From: an uncultured bacterium
GTDB lineage: Bacteria > Cyanobacteriota > Vampirovibrionia > Gastranaerophilales > Gastranaerophilaceae
DNA: 64,000 nucleotides
Direction of reading: 5' to 3'
Assembly: GCA_902801985.1 (NCBI GenBank)
Contig: CADCKD010000004.1
Coordinates: 1 to 64,000 of the forward strand
Shown: positions 33,635 through 43,658 of the stretch, piece after piece
Numbering within the stretch: the first letter of the stretch is position 1
Layout of the letters: each line of letters begins with the position of its first letter
Made by a program: the position numbers and the translations under genes
Notes under the pieces: generated by a model
Seen by the model: only the letters and a program-made list of their open reading frames with translations
The model's database searches: none
Told to the model about the DNA's origin: nothing

Positions 33635-35626
33635 ATGAGTACATATTTATTAGAAGTAGGAACAGAAGAATTACCATATAAATTTATTCCGCAAGCGATT
33701 GAGCAGTTAAATCAAGGGTTTTCAAAATTTTTAGAAGATAATAAAGTAAAATTTGATGATATTAAAGTTTATGCGACTCCTCGTCGTTTGGCAGTTTTGG
33801 TTTATGGATTGGACAATAATACATCTGATGAGGAAAAAATTGTAAAAGGCCCTATTGCGAAAATTGCTTATGATGAAAATGGTAATTTAACCAAAGCCGG
33901 AGAAGGTTTTGCAAAGAAAAACGGAGTTGAGACATCTGATTTATATGTAGAAGATAATTATGTACATGCAAAAATTGTTGTTAAAGGCAAGAATATAAAA
34001 GATTTGCTTGCTGAAAATGTGCCATCAATATTTATGAAACTTCAGGGCGCCCATTTTATGAGATGGGGTTATAATGATGAGAAATTTTCCCGTCCGATAA
34101 AGTGGATTGTTTCTATTCTTGACAGTGAAGAAGTTAAAATAAAAATTATTGATAAGGAATCCGGTAAAATTTCGAGAGGGCATAGATTTTCGCCTATTAA
34201 AGAAATTGAAATTGACAAACCGGAAAATTATATTGATTTGATGCGTAAGGTTTATGTAATTGTAAATCAAGATGAGCGTAAAGATTTAATAGTTAAACTT
34301 GCAAAAGAAGAAGCTCAAAAAATCGGGGCTGTTCCTTATTATACGGATGATTTGTTAGAAGAAGTTACATTTATTACAGAGTATCCGGTTCCTGCTTTGT
34401 GCGAATTTGATGAGAAATTTTTAAGTATTCCGGAAGAAGTTACGGTTACAGTAATGGCTGTTCACCAGAGATATTTTGCTCTTCACAAAGACGGAAAACT
34501 TATTAATAAATTTATTACAATGACAAACTATATAGGTAAAGAATTTAAAAATATTCAAGATGGTAATGTCAGGGTAATTAAAGCAAGACTTGATGATGCG
34601 GTATTCTTCTTTGGTGAAGATACTAAAAAACCTTTAGTGGATTATGTTGAAGCATTAAAAGGCGTAACTTTCCAAAAGGGAATGGGTTCAATGTATGACA
34701 AGACCCAAAGACTTATCTCTTTATCAAAAAGTATTGCGTCTGATTTGGGTGTAAATTCAGAAAATATTGAGCGTACAGCATTATTATGCAAAGCTGATTT
34801 AACAACTAATTTAGTTTTTGAATTTACAGAATTGCAAGGATTTATCGGTGCAGATTATGCAAGAGTTTCCGGAGAAAATGATGCAGTTGTCAATGGTATA
34901 AAAGAACATTATTTCCCATTGAATGCCGAAAGTGAAACGGCAAAAGGTATTGAAGGTCAAGTTGTTGGAATTGCGGATAAAATTGATACTGTATGTGCAG
35001 TATTTGCTGCGGGTAAAAAACCGACAGGTTCATCTGACCCTCTTGGCGTAAGACGTGCAGCATTAGGCGTTATGAAGACAATTCTTGATTCAAATCTGAA
35101 GATTGATATTGATAAATATATTCAGGCAGCCCTAAAAGCATTACCGGTTCAAAGAGATTGTGCGGATGAGGTTAGAGAATTCTTTGTTCAAAGAATGATA
35201 ATTTTATTGTCTGAAAAATACAATAAGAATGTATTAGAAGCCTGTGCAGTTAAAAATCCTTTGTCCGATTTAGCTGATTATGTTGAGAGGGTTGAACTTG
35301 TAAAAGATATAAAATCAGAACTTTTGTTAGAAAATGCTAACAGGGTTGTAAGAATAATAAAAGATGCAAAAGGTTCAACAGTCGATGAAAAATATTTTGT
35401 AGAACCTTGTGAAAAAGCTTTATATGATGCTGTAAAAAATATTGAAAAAACAACAGACTACAAATCATATCTGGTAAAATTGGAAAGCTTAAATCCGTTT
35501 ATAACAAAATTTTTCGATGATGTTTTAGTAATGGATAAAGATGAAAATGTTAAGAATAACAGAATTTCATTATTGAGTATATTAAAAGAAAAATATGAGC
35601 ATTTGGCTGATTTTAGCAAATTATAG
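33635..35626 (+). CDS. glyS: Glycyl-tRNA synthetase beta subunit
   Basis: The 663-residue protein begins with the family signature 'YLLEVGTEELPYKFI' and has 'YATPRRLAVLV', 'MRWGYNDEKFSRPIKWIVS' and 'GKKPTGSSDPLGVRRAALG', with a C-terminal anticodon-binding helical domain. With GlyQ it forms the alpha2beta2 bacterial enzyme; glyQ is not in this window. The promoter at 33573 is good. Slightly shorter than the usual 690 residues. Confidence 0.96.
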   Translation: MSTYLLEVGTEELPYKFIPQAIEQLNQGFSKFLEDNKVKFDDIKVYATPRRLAVLVYGLDNNTSDEEKIVKGPIAKIAYDENGNLTKAGEGFAKKNGVETSDLYVEDNYVHAKIVVKGKNIKDLLAENVPSIFMKLQGAHFMRWGYNDEKFSRPIKWIVSILDSEEVKIKIIDKESGKISRGHRFSPIKEIEIDKPENYIDLMRKVYVIVNQDERKDLIVKLAKEEAQKIGAVPYYTDDLLEEVTFITEYPVPALCEFDEKFLSIPEEVTVTVMAVHQRYFALHKDGKLINKFITMTNYIGKEFKNIQDGNVRVIKARLDDAVFFFGEDTKKPLVDYVEALKGVTFQKGMGSMYDKTQRLISLSKSIASDLGVNSENIERTALLCKADLTTNLVFEFTELQGFIGADYARVSGENDAVVNGIKEHYFPLNAESETAKGIEGQVVGIADKIDTVCAVFAAGKKPTGSSDPLGVRRAALGVMKTILDSNLKIDIDKYIQAALKALPVQRDCADEVREFFVQRMIILLSEKYNKNVLEACAVKNPLSDLADYVERVELVKDIKSELLLENANRVVRIIKDAKGSTVDEKYFVEPCEKALYDAVKNIEKTTDYKSYLVKLESLNPFITKFFDDVLVMDKDENVKNNRISLLSILKEKYEHLADFSKL

Positions 35627-35741
35627 GCATATTAAAAAAAATATGTAAAATTTTGTAAATAATATATGTAAAGAAGTCAATTATTTTTTTCAGAATACTT
35701 TAAAATAGTACAAAAGGTAGAAATATATAGAGGTAGTCGTC

Positions 35742-36056
35742 ATGTTTGATCGAATACGCAAGTCAAAATTAGTTCAAAAGATTAAAGAAAGCAATCCAAA
35801 ATTCAGATGGCTTTCATTTTCAAATAAAAATCAATTAGATAAGAGCACCACAGATTATTTAGAAGCAATAAGCGGTGTAGACGATCTTGGAATGTTTTCT
35901 GACACAAAAGAGCTGGAAGCAATGGTCAGAAACCAACTCAAACAAGAATTTCCTGGCATAGAGTCCAAGAAATCTTATGAGTTGTTAGTAGATGCTGTAA
36001 TGAACAACATCATGAAAAAACAGCTTCAAGCCAATGACAATCTTGATATAGAATAG
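35742..36056 (+). CDS. Hypothetical 104-residue helical protein
   Basis: A charged, helical protein ('MFDRIRKSKLVQKIKESNPKF', later 'ELEAMVRNQLKQEFPGIESKKSYELLVDAVMNNIM') with no membrane segment or recognised family. AGAGGTAG precedes the ATG and a terminator follows at 36085-36113, so it is a monocistronic gene. Confidence 0.65.
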   Translation: MFDRIRKSKLVQKIKESNPKFRWLSFSNKNQLDKSTTDYLEAISGVDDLGMFSDTKELEAMVRNQLKQEFPGIESKKSYELLVDAVMNNIMKKQLQANDNLDIE

Positions 36057-36084
36057 ATTAAATTCAAGATTTTGATTACAAAAG

Positions 36085-36113
36085 ATAATACCTGATGAGG
36101 GTATTATTTTTTT
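36085..36113 (+). terminator. Rho-independent terminator
   Basis: ATAATACC (36085-36092) pairs with GGTATTAT (36100-36107) and runs into T7. Confidence 0.8.
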
Positions 36114-36121
36114 GTATATAA

Positions 36122-36638
36122 ATAACATTATCGGAAGTTTTATATTAATTCTCTACTTATGGGCAATTTCTTTTCTTTGGTTGCGAAGCAAAGAAAAGAA
36201 ATTGCCGAAAGAAAAGAAACACGCGATTTGCTGCGTTGCCTGCGGCACCGCTCCGCTTACAAGATATAAGTGTAATTTGTTCATACGTTTTTGCCTTACA
36301 GGCAAAAATCCAGGGCGAACCTAAATAACGGTTCGTATATAGCCTCTCACTCCTTTCTTCAGCAAAGGGATGATATAATTCCCCACCCAGCCTCCACCTC
36401 AGGGGAGGAACAATAACCATGTCATTGCGAGCGGTAGCGAAGCAATCCAGCCTATTATTTATATGACTTCTTAAGCGTTTTACGTCATTCTGAGGATTTT
36501 GCCGAAGAATCTCCAAATATCGCTAATCGAACAATCTTGTTCCTCGCCCCTTTAGAGAAAGGGTAGTTTCTTTGCGGTCAAAGAAATGGGGCATAAGGAA
36601 GATTTTTGGTACAACAGAAAAACTTCCGATAATGTTAT
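36122..36638. mobile_element. MITE-like element with 20-bp terminal inverted repeats
   Basis: Bases 36122-36141 are the exact reverse complement of 36619-36638 (end sequence ATAACATTATCGG...). The 517 bases between carry no gene. They contain an 18-bp perfect hairpin (36162-36206), 'GTCATTGCGAGCGGTAGCG' (36421-36439) and 'GTCATTCTGAGG' (36483-) words of widespread intergenic repeats, and CTCGCCCC...GGGTAG near the right end. No target duplication is obvious. Confidence 0.65.
36162..36206. repeat. 18-bp perfect hairpin
   Basis: GGCAATTTCTTTTCTTTG (36162-36179) and its exact complement (36189-36206) enclose a 9-base loop. It resembles the hairpin at 41-81. Confidence 0.8.
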
Positions 36639-36644
36639 CTATGC

Positions 36645-36681
36645 GAAAACAAAAACAAGAACACACAAAAGAGTTCTTGTT
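36645..36681 (-). terminator. Terminator of the 36714 small gene
   Basis: On the minus strand AACAAGAAC (36681-36673), a 10-base loop and GTTCTTGTT (36662-36654) are followed by TTTGTTTT. Confidence 0.75.
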
Positions 36682-36713
36682 TAAAATTAGGGGGTTGCGA
36701 ATAAATCTTTTAA

Positions 36714-36848
36714 TTAAAACGCTAAAAATAATAGGGTGAACATGCATCCTAAAGATGCTGCACTGAATAAAAACCATTTGTGCATAACAGGGTGTTGATA
36801 AGACCAAATTTCTTTAATAGTTGCAGTTGCGTTTGTAATAGTTCTCAT
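36714..36848 (-). CDS. 44-residue membrane protein
   Basis: A short frame supported by GGAGAGAG before the ATG and a terminator 33 bases after the stop. The product has a soluble N terminus with 'IKEIWSYQHPVMHKW' and one membrane helix ('FLFSAASLGCMFTLLFLAF'). Its length and form suggest a small regulatory or accessory membrane subunit. No family recognised. Confidence 0.65.
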   Translation of the reverse strand: MRTITNATATIKEIWSYQHPVMHKWFLFSAASLGCMFTLLFLAF

Positions 36849-36955
36849 TTCTCTCTCCAATAAAATCTCTATATTTCTATTTTCTATTTTTACAAAGAAA
36901 CTACATCACCCATTTAGTTGATTATTGTATAATTTTTTATTATCATTTAATTACT

Positions 36956-38203
36956 ATGAATAAAGTTGAATTGTTAATGCCTGCGGGCAATATAGAAAAA
37001 TTGGAATATGCGGTAAAATATGGTGCGGATGCAGTATATTTGGGAGTAGTTGATTTTAGCTTGCGTGCAATGCGCAAAGGTGAATTGATTACTCTTGATA
37101 ATTTAAAACAGGCTATTGAAAGAGCGCATAGCCTTGGTGCAAAAGCATATTTAACACTAAATATTTTTGCGTTCAATAAAGATATAAAACATCTTGAAGA
37201 ATGTATGGAGATTATAAAAGATTCTAATCCGGATGCAATATTAGTCAGTGATTTTGGAATTTTGAAACTATTAAAAAAATATATGCCTGAGGTTGATATT
37301 CATGTTAGTACACAGACAAATATATTGAATTATGAATGTGTAAAATTTTGGCAAGATATGGGCGCAAGTCGTGTTGTTCTGGCAAGAGAATTGTCAATTC
37401 CTGAGATTGCAGAAATTAAAAGTAAAGTCCCTGATATGGAAGTTGAATGCTTTATTCATGGGGCTCAGTGCGTATCGTTTTCAGGCAGATGTTTGTTAAG
37501 TGATTATTTTACAAAGGGTGAAAGAATTTCTAATCAGGGGAACTGTTGCCAGCCTTGCAGATGGAGTTACAAGCTTGTAGAAGAAACAAGACCCGGAGAA
37601 TATTACGAAATTAATGAAGATGCACACGGATCTCACATTTTGAGTCCGAACGATTTGTGTCTTGTTCATCATTTGAAAGAAATGATAGATGCAGGCGTTG
37701 ATTCATTCAAGGTTGAAGGTAGGACAAAGAGTTTGTATTATGTCTCGGCTGTGGCCAAAACATATCGTGCGGCGATAGATGAGCTTTATGAAAATCCAAA
37801 TGCTGATATGGATAAATATTTTGAAGAGCTTAAAAAAGTTGGCAATCGTGGTTATACAACGGGGTTTGCCCTTGGCGACGGGTCAGGCGGGTATAGTTAC
37901 AATTTGTCAAAAGGGTTGGCCGGTGCAGATTTCTTGTTTGAGTTTCACGGAAAAGAAAAGATTAATGGGCAGGATTTATATTTGGTAAAAATTAAAAATA
38001 AAATATTACCAAACGATGAAATTGAAATCATTTCGCCAAAAGAGCAATTTTTAACAAAGATTTTGGGTATTTATGATGAAAATGGCTTGGAATTGGAAGT
38101 CGGGAATACTAATGCCGAGGTATATTTAAAATTTGAACAGGAACCTCAAGATTATAAATATGCTATGGCAAGGACAGTGGGGATAAAAGAATATGTTTCT
38201 TAA
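36956..38203 (+). CDS. Peptidase U32-family protein (TrhP/YegQ-like)
   Basis: The 415-residue protein starts 'ELLMPAGNIEKLEYAVKYGADAVYLG' and has 'ECFIHGAQCVSFSGRCLLSDYF' followed by 'NQGNCCQPCRWSY', the Cys cluster for an iron-sulfur cofactor, and 'SFKVEGRTKSLYYV'. U32 proteins of this type (TrhP) are needed for tRNA U34 hydroxylation rather than proteolysis. TATAAT lies about 24 bases upstream and no ribosome-binding site is seen. It overlaps yqeG by 11 bases. Confidence 0.9.
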   Translation: MNKVELLMPAGNIEKLEYAVKYGADAVYLGVVDFSLRAMRKGELITLDNLKQAIERAHSLGAKAYLTLNIFAFNKDIKHLEECMEIIKDSNPDAILVSDFGILKLLKKYMPEVDIHVSTQTNILNYECVKFWQDMGASRVVLARELSIPEIAEIKSKVPDMEVECFIHGAQCVSFSGRCLLSDYFTKGERISNQGNCCQPCRWSYKLVEETRPGEYYEINEDAHGSHILSPNDLCLVHHLKEMIDAGVDSFKVEGRTKSLYYVSAVAKTYRAAIDELYENPNADMDKYFEELKKVGNRGYTTGFALGDGSGGYSYNLSKGLAGADFLFEFHGKEKINGQDLYLVKIKNKILPNDEIEIISPKEQFLTKILGIYDENGLELEVGNTNAEVYLKFEQEPQDYKYAMARTVGIKEYVS

Positions 38204-38672
38204 ACCGGATTATAATTTGAAAAGTATTTATAATATTGATTTGGATGAATTGCAAAGAATTGGTGTAAAAGCTATTTTATTTGATTTAGACAGTACTCTT
38301 ATGGCATCCAAATCGGGTACATATTCTGATGAAACGTATAGTTTTATCCGAAGTGTTGAAGAAAAGTTTTTTATTGCTGTTGTTTCAAACAATAAAAATC
38401 CTGAATATATCAAAAAAGTAAAGGCGATAACGCATTTCCCTATTCTTTTTGAAGCAAGTAAGCCAGGAACTGCTATTGTGCGGCGTTTTTTAAAGGATTA
38501 TAATATTGATCCTAAAGATTGTGTTTTGGTTGGTGACAGACCTTTAACCGATATATTATGCGGAAAACTTTTGGGATGTAAAACTATTTTGGTTGATTCT
38601 ATAACAGCAGATACTGAACCAAAAATAGTTCGTTTTGTCAGGGCATTGGAAAGGTTAAGTATTAAAAAATAA
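38193..38672 (+). CDS. YqeG-family HAD phosphatase
   Basis: The 159-residue HAD IIIA protein shows 'AILFDLDSTLMA' (motif I), 'VVSNNK' (motif II), 'KPGTAIV' (motif III Lys) and 'VLVGDRPLTDILCGKLLG' (motif IV). The N-terminal 'LKPDYNLKSIYNID' is diagnostic of the YqeG group, which includes phosphatidylglycerophosphate phosphatases in plants and probably cyanobacteria. It is translationally coupled to the U32 gene. Confidence 0.88.
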   Translation: MFLKPDYNLKSIYNIDLDELQRIGVKAILFDLDSTLMASKSGTYSDETYSFIRSVEEKFFIAVVSNNKNPEYIKKVKAITHFPILFEASKPGTAIVRRFLKDYNIDPKDCVLVGDRPLTDILCGKLLGCKTILVDSITADTEPKIVRFVRALERLSIKK

Positions 38673-38926
38673 AAATCAAATCTAAATCTTTAGATTGAAA
38701 TTTTTTTGTCTTTTATTTTTATAACGAAATATTAAGTGGGGTATCCCTTTTTGTACAAAGGTTTTGGGAAATTATACTCTAAATATATGAGATTTTCGCA
38801 TTTTTTGCCCAAACATGTTCAATATGTTAAGATAATAGGAGAGTGCCGTATAGTATCTATACGTATTCAAAAACAATTACAGACAAAATTGGGTAGGAAT
38901 AATCATATATGAGAGAGTTAGACATA

Positions 38927-39655
38927 ATGAAAAAGATTTTAGTTGTAATGCTTATCTTTTGCGGCTGTGCTTTTTTAAGCGGATGTGGAACAAAGCAGGA
39001 CGAAAATCCTGTACCGCAAGCGCCGGAAAAATATGAACAGGAGCAAAAACCTGCAAAGGGTGTTAATGTTCCTGACGAAGCAGGTAAGAGTTCTGCTGAA
39101 ATAGATGTTGATGATATTGGCGATGGAACTAAAATGGTTTCTTATGACGTAATTAATATTGGCCGTGCGGATCCGTTTATGCCGATGGGTGAAATTGCAG
39201 CCTATGAGCAGGCTACAAGATCAGCAATCGCTGAAGCAAATGCGCATAATGCTGAGATTATTCGTTTGAATAAGTTAAAAAATACAGCTATAAGAGAAGC
39301 GGATGATATAAGCCCATATAGCTTTAATCTTCCGGTTCCTCCGACAATTCTTGGGCCTGCTGATACTGCGGCCGCTAAAATTACCAGAACAAAAGTTGTT
39401 GGTATTATGTATAGTCCTACAAGTCCTTCAGCGATTATAAATGTTGATAATAAAGATTACCTGGTAAGACAGGGTGATAAAATTCTTGATAATCAATATA
39501 AAGTGTTAAAAATAAATCAAAATTGGATAACAGTAAGTTTGGGGTCAAATATTTACTCTGCTGCAATTGGCGAGTTGTTCTCAAAAGACGAACTTAATGT
39601 TAACAAAAATGATTTATACAATCTTAAAAACAGATTTGGTGGAAGAAAAAGTTAA
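38927..39655 (+). CDS. PilP-like lipoprotein of the pilus/secretion cluster
   Basis: From the ATG at 38927 (GAGAG nine bases upstream; an in-frame ATG exists at 38909) the product is 242 residues with a lipobox 'CAFLSGC'. The C-terminal domain 'VVGIMYSPTSPSAIINVDNKDYLVRQGDKI' then 'YKVLKINQNWITVSLGSNIYSAAIGE' matches the beta-fold of PilP/GspC homology regions, which link the inner-membrane platform to the secretin. Position directly before the secretin supports this. PilM, PilN and PilO are not present here. Confidence 0.75.
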   Translation: MKKILVVMLIFCGCAFLSGCGTKQDENPVPQAPEKYEQEQKPAKGVNVPDEAGKSSAEIDVDDIGDGTKMVSYDVINIGRADPFMPMGEIAAYEQATRSAIAEANAHNAEIIRLNKLKNTAIREADDISPYSFNLPVPPTILGPADTAAAKITRTKVVGIMYSPTSPSAIINVDNKDYLVRQGDKILDNQYKVLKINQNWITVSLGSNIYSAAIGELFSKDELNVNKNDLYNLKNRFGGRKS

Positions 39656-39680
39656 TTATAAAAATATATAGGGAGCAGAT

Positions 39681-41600
39681 ATGAGAAGTAAAATTAGAGA
39701 AAAATTCATAGCAACAATAATGCTTATGGCATTTGCTATTACCAATTCTACAACTGCTGTTTTTGCAATTGGAGATTACAGTCCGTTAATAAGGATGGAT
39801 GAAACGTCAGCCGGTGCTTCTTCCGGAGGAATTGATTATAGCTCAAATGTAAGATTATCAAATGCTGATTCAATTGTTAATGTCAGCTTACGTGATGCTG
39901 ATGTAACTCAGGTATTAAGAATGTTTGCTGATCAGGCAGGGATGAATATTATATTCTATCCGTCTGTTGAAGGCACTGTTACTATGGACTTAGTTAATAT
40001 TGAACTTGAAAAAGCTTTAGAACTTGTTCTAATGACTAATGATTTATCCTATGATATTCAAGCTAATACATTGTTAATTTATAAAAAGGGTACCCCTGTT
40101 GCAACTTCAGGCAAAAGACAAATTTCTACAATCCCTATAAAATATGTTGATGCCGTATCTGTTGCATCATTTTTAAATAATAATATTTATACTCCGGACG
40201 GAATACATCCGGGAGTATCAACAAAACCGGTTGCTGTTGTAAATTCAAAAACAAATGAAGTTATGATAATGGGTACTGAAATGGACTCAGTGATAGCAAA
40301 ACAGATTGCTGCGGAACTGGATAAAAAACCGGTAATAACAACATTCAAAGTAAACCATACAACTCCTGCAGAAATGGCAGCTCTTGTATGTCAGGCTTTA
40401 GTCCCTGCAACTATAAAACAAAGCGGTGATTCGTCAACAGGTGGTGCTGCTCCTATAAGCGGTGTTCCTACAGGATTTGCATCTGATGATTCAAGCAGCG
40501 ATTCAAGTTCAGGTAGTTCAGGCTCATTTGCTGTTGGCGGCGGTCAGCTTGCTTGTACTTTGGATCAGAGCGCTACGAATACATCTTCTGAATCTTCCGG
40601 CTCCGGAACAACTTCTTCTAAGATGAGTTCATTCAATCTTAGAAATTTGACTGTCACATACTTCCCTACTCTTGGAACTATTCAAGTTATAGGTGGTTCT
40701 GAAGGTCAAATCGAGATGATTAGAGATTATATTGCCGCTAATGATAAAAAGACTCCTCAAGCATATCTTGAAGTCCAAATTATATCTTTATCCGAATCTG
40801 GCAGTAAAGAGTTTTCAAATACCTGGTCATATCTGAGTAAGAACTTTACTTTCAATGCAAACTCTTCAGGTTTCGGCAACAGAAACCCGTACCCGATATT
40901 TTTCGCAGGTAATGGGTATACTATTCGAGGACCTTGGGAAGAAAATGAAGAAGGAGGAGGAAACTACAAAATAATTGGTTATACAGGGAAAAATGGTAGT
41001 GGTCATACTTTGACGTATACAATGAATTATTTAATCCAAAACAACAAGGGACGAGTTCTTGCTAATCCAAAAATTATTTTAACAAACGGTCAAGAATCTG
41101 TTATTGATTTGTCTTCTGATTATATACAAAAAGTTACTACTGATACAAATGACACGAGTGGTACTTGGCAAACTGTTTTGACAAGACAGTATGACATTGG
41201 TGATGATAACGGTATAAAGATTACAATTGTTCCGTTTATCAGTCCTGACGGGTATATCACTATGGATATAAATCCGGAATACAATACTATTAAGGAAAAG
41301 GTTTATGTAAGTTCTGAAATGGAAAACGAAAAAGACCTTGTTGCAACTTTGTTAAGCCGTAGAAAACTTGATCTAAAAGGTGTAAGAGTAAAGGACGGTG
41401 AAACTCTTGTAATAGGTGGTATGATTCAAGAATCTGAAGCAAAATCAGTTACAAAAATTCCGTTCTTGGGGGATTTGCCGGTAATTGGTATGTTCTTCAG
41501 AAGTACTAATACAGCAAGAGAAAAAGAAGAAATGGTAATTATGCTTACTCCAAATATTATTGTTGATAACGAGGATGCAGAAACCAGCGATTTATTATAA
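39681..41600 (+). CDS. pilQ: Secretin (PilQ/GspD family)
   Basis: The 639-residue outer-membrane channel has a signal peptide (about 1-30), an STN/N0 domain ('VSLRDADVTQVLRMFADQAGMN'), N1-type repeats ('FKVNHTTPAEMAALVCQALVP'), and the C-terminal secretin domain ending 'MVIMLTPNIIVD', with 'VRVKDGETLVIGGMIQE' and 'PFLGDLPVIGMFF'. A Ser/Gly-rich low-complexity insert (about 245-315) interrupts the N1 region. It would export pilins or substrates, or take up DNA. A ribosome-binding site (AGGGAGC) precedes the ATG. Confidence 0.93.
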   Translation: MRSKIREKFIATIMLMAFAITNSTTAVFAIGDYSPLIRMDETSAGASSGGIDYSSNVRLSNADSIVNVSLRDADVTQVLRMFADQAGMNIIFYPSVEGTVTMDLVNIELEKALELVLMTNDLSYDIQANTLLIYKKGTPVATSGKRQISTIPIKYVDAVSVASFLNNNIYTPDGIHPGVSTKPVAVVNSKTNEVMIMGTEMDSVIAKQIAAELDKKPVITTFKVNHTTPAEMAALVCQALVPATIKQSGDSSTGGAAPISGVPTGFASDDSSSDSSSGSSGSFAVGGGQLACTLDQSATNTSSESSGSGTTSSKMSSFNLRNLTVTYFPTLGTIQVIGGSEGQIEMIRDYIAANDKKTPQAYLEVQIISLSESGSKEFSNTWSYLSKNFTFNANSSGFGNRNPYPIFFAGNGYTIRGPWEENEEGGGNYKIIGYTGKNGSGHTLTYTMNYLIQNNKGRVLANPKIILTNGQESVIDLSSDYIQKVTTDTNDTSGTWQTVLTRQYDIGDDNGIKITIVPFISPDGYITMDINPEYNTIKEKVYVSSEMENEKDLVATLLSRRKLDLKGVRVKDGETLVIGGMIQESEAKSVTKIPFLGDLPVIGMFFRSTNTAREKEEMVIMLTPNIIVDNEDAETSDLL

Positions 41601-41629
41601 GACATAGAAAAATAAACACAAAAAAGTAA

Positions 41630-43654
41630 ATGAACGCACTTATATTAAGATTAAAAAACAGTATAGACAAACAACTTTTAACAAAAGTCGATGCAACACT
41701 AATGGGGCAACATCAGTTTATCCCCATTAGTGTTAAAGACAATTTTCTTTTTGTTGCTGTTTCAAAATCTTCTGATAAGGAAGAAGTAAGTAAAATCTTA
41801 AAAACTAAATTTAATAATTCAATCAAATTCATGCTTGTTGGGGATGATGATTTGAGAGAATTATTGAACGGATTTATTCCGGATACAAATTTACCTCATC
41901 CGCTTGAACAGAAAGTTAATACAAGCAGTGAACATCAATCAAAACTTGGTGAAATGCTTGTATCGGAAGGTATATTGACTGATGTTCAGTTAAAGAATGC
42001 TTTGGCAGAGTCTAAGAAAAAGAATTCTCCTATTGGTTCAACTCTTTATGAAATGGGGTTAATTTCTTTGGACCAATTGAAAAAGGTTTTGCATTCTCAA
42101 ACAGGTTATGATGTTGTATCTTCAGAACAATTATCAGAGCAAAACAGATTTATTAATATATTGCCAGAGGATTTTATCAAAACAAATGAAGTTATCCCGA
42201 TATCATCTGACGGTAAAACTTTGATTGTCGGTGTTGTAAAACCCCTAAAACAAGACATATTAAAGCAAATAATATATTTAACAGGTCAAAACCCTAGACA
42301 ATTGTTGATGACTCACTATGAGTACAACAATTCAATCGAGACTTTCTTCTCACAGCAGAAAAAAGCAACAGATGAAATTATTGAGCAAATCAAGACAGAA
42401 TCAATTGAGGGAGAAGAAAGTGCAACTCTTTGGGAACAAGTTGATGCTGAATTGCAAGATTCAACGGGTTCTGTTGCAAAATTTGTTAACCAAATAATTA
42501 CAAATGCTATTGATAACAGAGTATCAGATATTCACATTGAACCGAGACTTTCAGGGTATATTGTACGTTACAGAAAAGATGGTATGCTCCAAAAAGTTAT
42601 TGATATTCCTCAAAACGTTGAAACATCCGTTATTGCCCGTTTCAAAGTTATGTCAAGAATGAATATCGCAGAACAAAGGCGTCCTCAGGATGGTACGTTC
42701 TCTTTATCTTATAATAAATGTTCATACGATTTCCGTATAAATACGTTGCCTGTTTCCGGCAAGGAAAAGGTCTGTATCCGTGTACTTGCGCCGGCTGTAA
42801 GTTTGGCGTCTAATGACAAACAAATAAAACTTGTCGGAGCTTCTGATGATGATATTGAAAAGATAAAACAAATGGTATCCTGTCCGAATGGTATTATTCT
42901 AACTTCAGGTCCTACAGGTTCAGGTAAAACTACTACATTATATTCCGTTTTAAAAAGTTTAAACGACGAATCAGTTAACATAACAACAATCGAGGACCCA
43001 ATAGAAATTAAACTGGAAGGTATTAACCAGTCACAGGTAAATGCCAAAGCCGGTATTACATTTGCATCTTGTATGAGAGCTATTTTGCGTCAGGACCCTG
43101 ATATTATACTTGTCGGTGAAATTCGTGACTACGAAACTTTAGAAACTGCAATTTCTGCAGCACTAACAGGTCACCTTGTACTAAGTACAGTCCACACAAA
43201 TTCTGCAGCTGCAACTGTTACACGTTTGATTGAAATGGGTGCAAAAGATTATCTTGTTTCTTCAACATTATCAGGGGTTATTGCTCAACGTCTTGTAAGA
43301 AAACTTTGTGATGATTGTAAGAAAGAATACTATTGTACTCGTGAAGAAGCAATGCAAATCACAAGAGATGAAGCAAAAATTGAACTGTTAATGAAAACTC
43401 CTATATATAAATCTGTGGGTTGTAATAAGTGCGGTTTCCACGGTTATAAAGGACGTTTAGGTGTATATGAAATTATGCCTATAACAAAAGAAATTAAAAA
43501 ATTGATTTCCTTTGGTGCACACGATTTGGAAATTGAAGAAAATGCCGTTAAGAATGGTATGGTTACTCTTAATAACTCATGTTTTAACCATATTATTAAT
43601 GGCGAAACTACGATTGAGGAATTTATAAGAGTACTAGGATTGGCGGGCGAATAG
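41630..43654 (+). CDS. pilB: PilB/GspE assembly ATPase
   Basis: The 674-residue ATPase has an N-terminal domain (about 1-75), an MshEN/T2SSE_N domain (about 100-240, 'LGEMLVSEGILTDVQLKNAL'), then the catalytic core with 'GPTGSGKTTTLYSVL' near residue 427, Asp box 'TTIEDPIEIKLEGINQ', Walker B 'DPDIILVGEIRD' and His box 'TGHLVLSTVHTN'. Zinc-binding Cys pairs follow ('CDDCKKEYYC' near 560 and 'CNKC' near 600). It powers pilus extension or secretion. The ribosome-binding site is weak. Confidence 0.95.
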   Translation: MNALILRLKNSIDKQLLTKVDATLMGQHQFIPISVKDNFLFVAVSKSSDKEEVSKILKTKFNNSIKFMLVGDDDLRELLNGFIPDTNLPHPLEQKVNTSSEHQSKLGEMLVSEGILTDVQLKNALAESKKKNSPIGSTLYEMGLISLDQLKKVLHSQTGYDVVSSEQLSEQNRFINILPEDFIKTNEVIPISSDGKTLIVGVVKPLKQDILKQIIYLTGQNPRQLLMTHYEYNNSIETFFSQQKKATDEIIEQIKTESIEGEESATLWEQVDAELQDSTGSVAKFVNQIITNAIDNRVSDIHIEPRLSGYIVRYRKDGMLQKVIDIPQNVETSVIARFKVMSRMNIAEQRRPQDGTFSLSYNKCSYDFRINTLPVSGKEKVCIRVLAPAVSLASNDKQIKLVGASDDDIEKIKQMVSCPNGIILTSGPTGSGKTTTLYSVLKSLNDESVNITTIEDPIEIKLEGINQSQVNAKAGITFASCMRAILRQDPDIILVGEIRDYETLETAISAALTGHLVLSTVHTNSAAATVTRLIEMGAKDYLVSSTLSGVIAQRLVRKLCDDCKKEYYCTREEAMQITRDEAKIELLMKTPIYKSVGCNKCGFHGYKGRLGVYEIMPITKEIKKLISFGAHDLEIEENAVKNGMVTLNNSCFNHIINGETTIEEFIRVLGLAGE

Positions 43655-43658
43655 GGAT

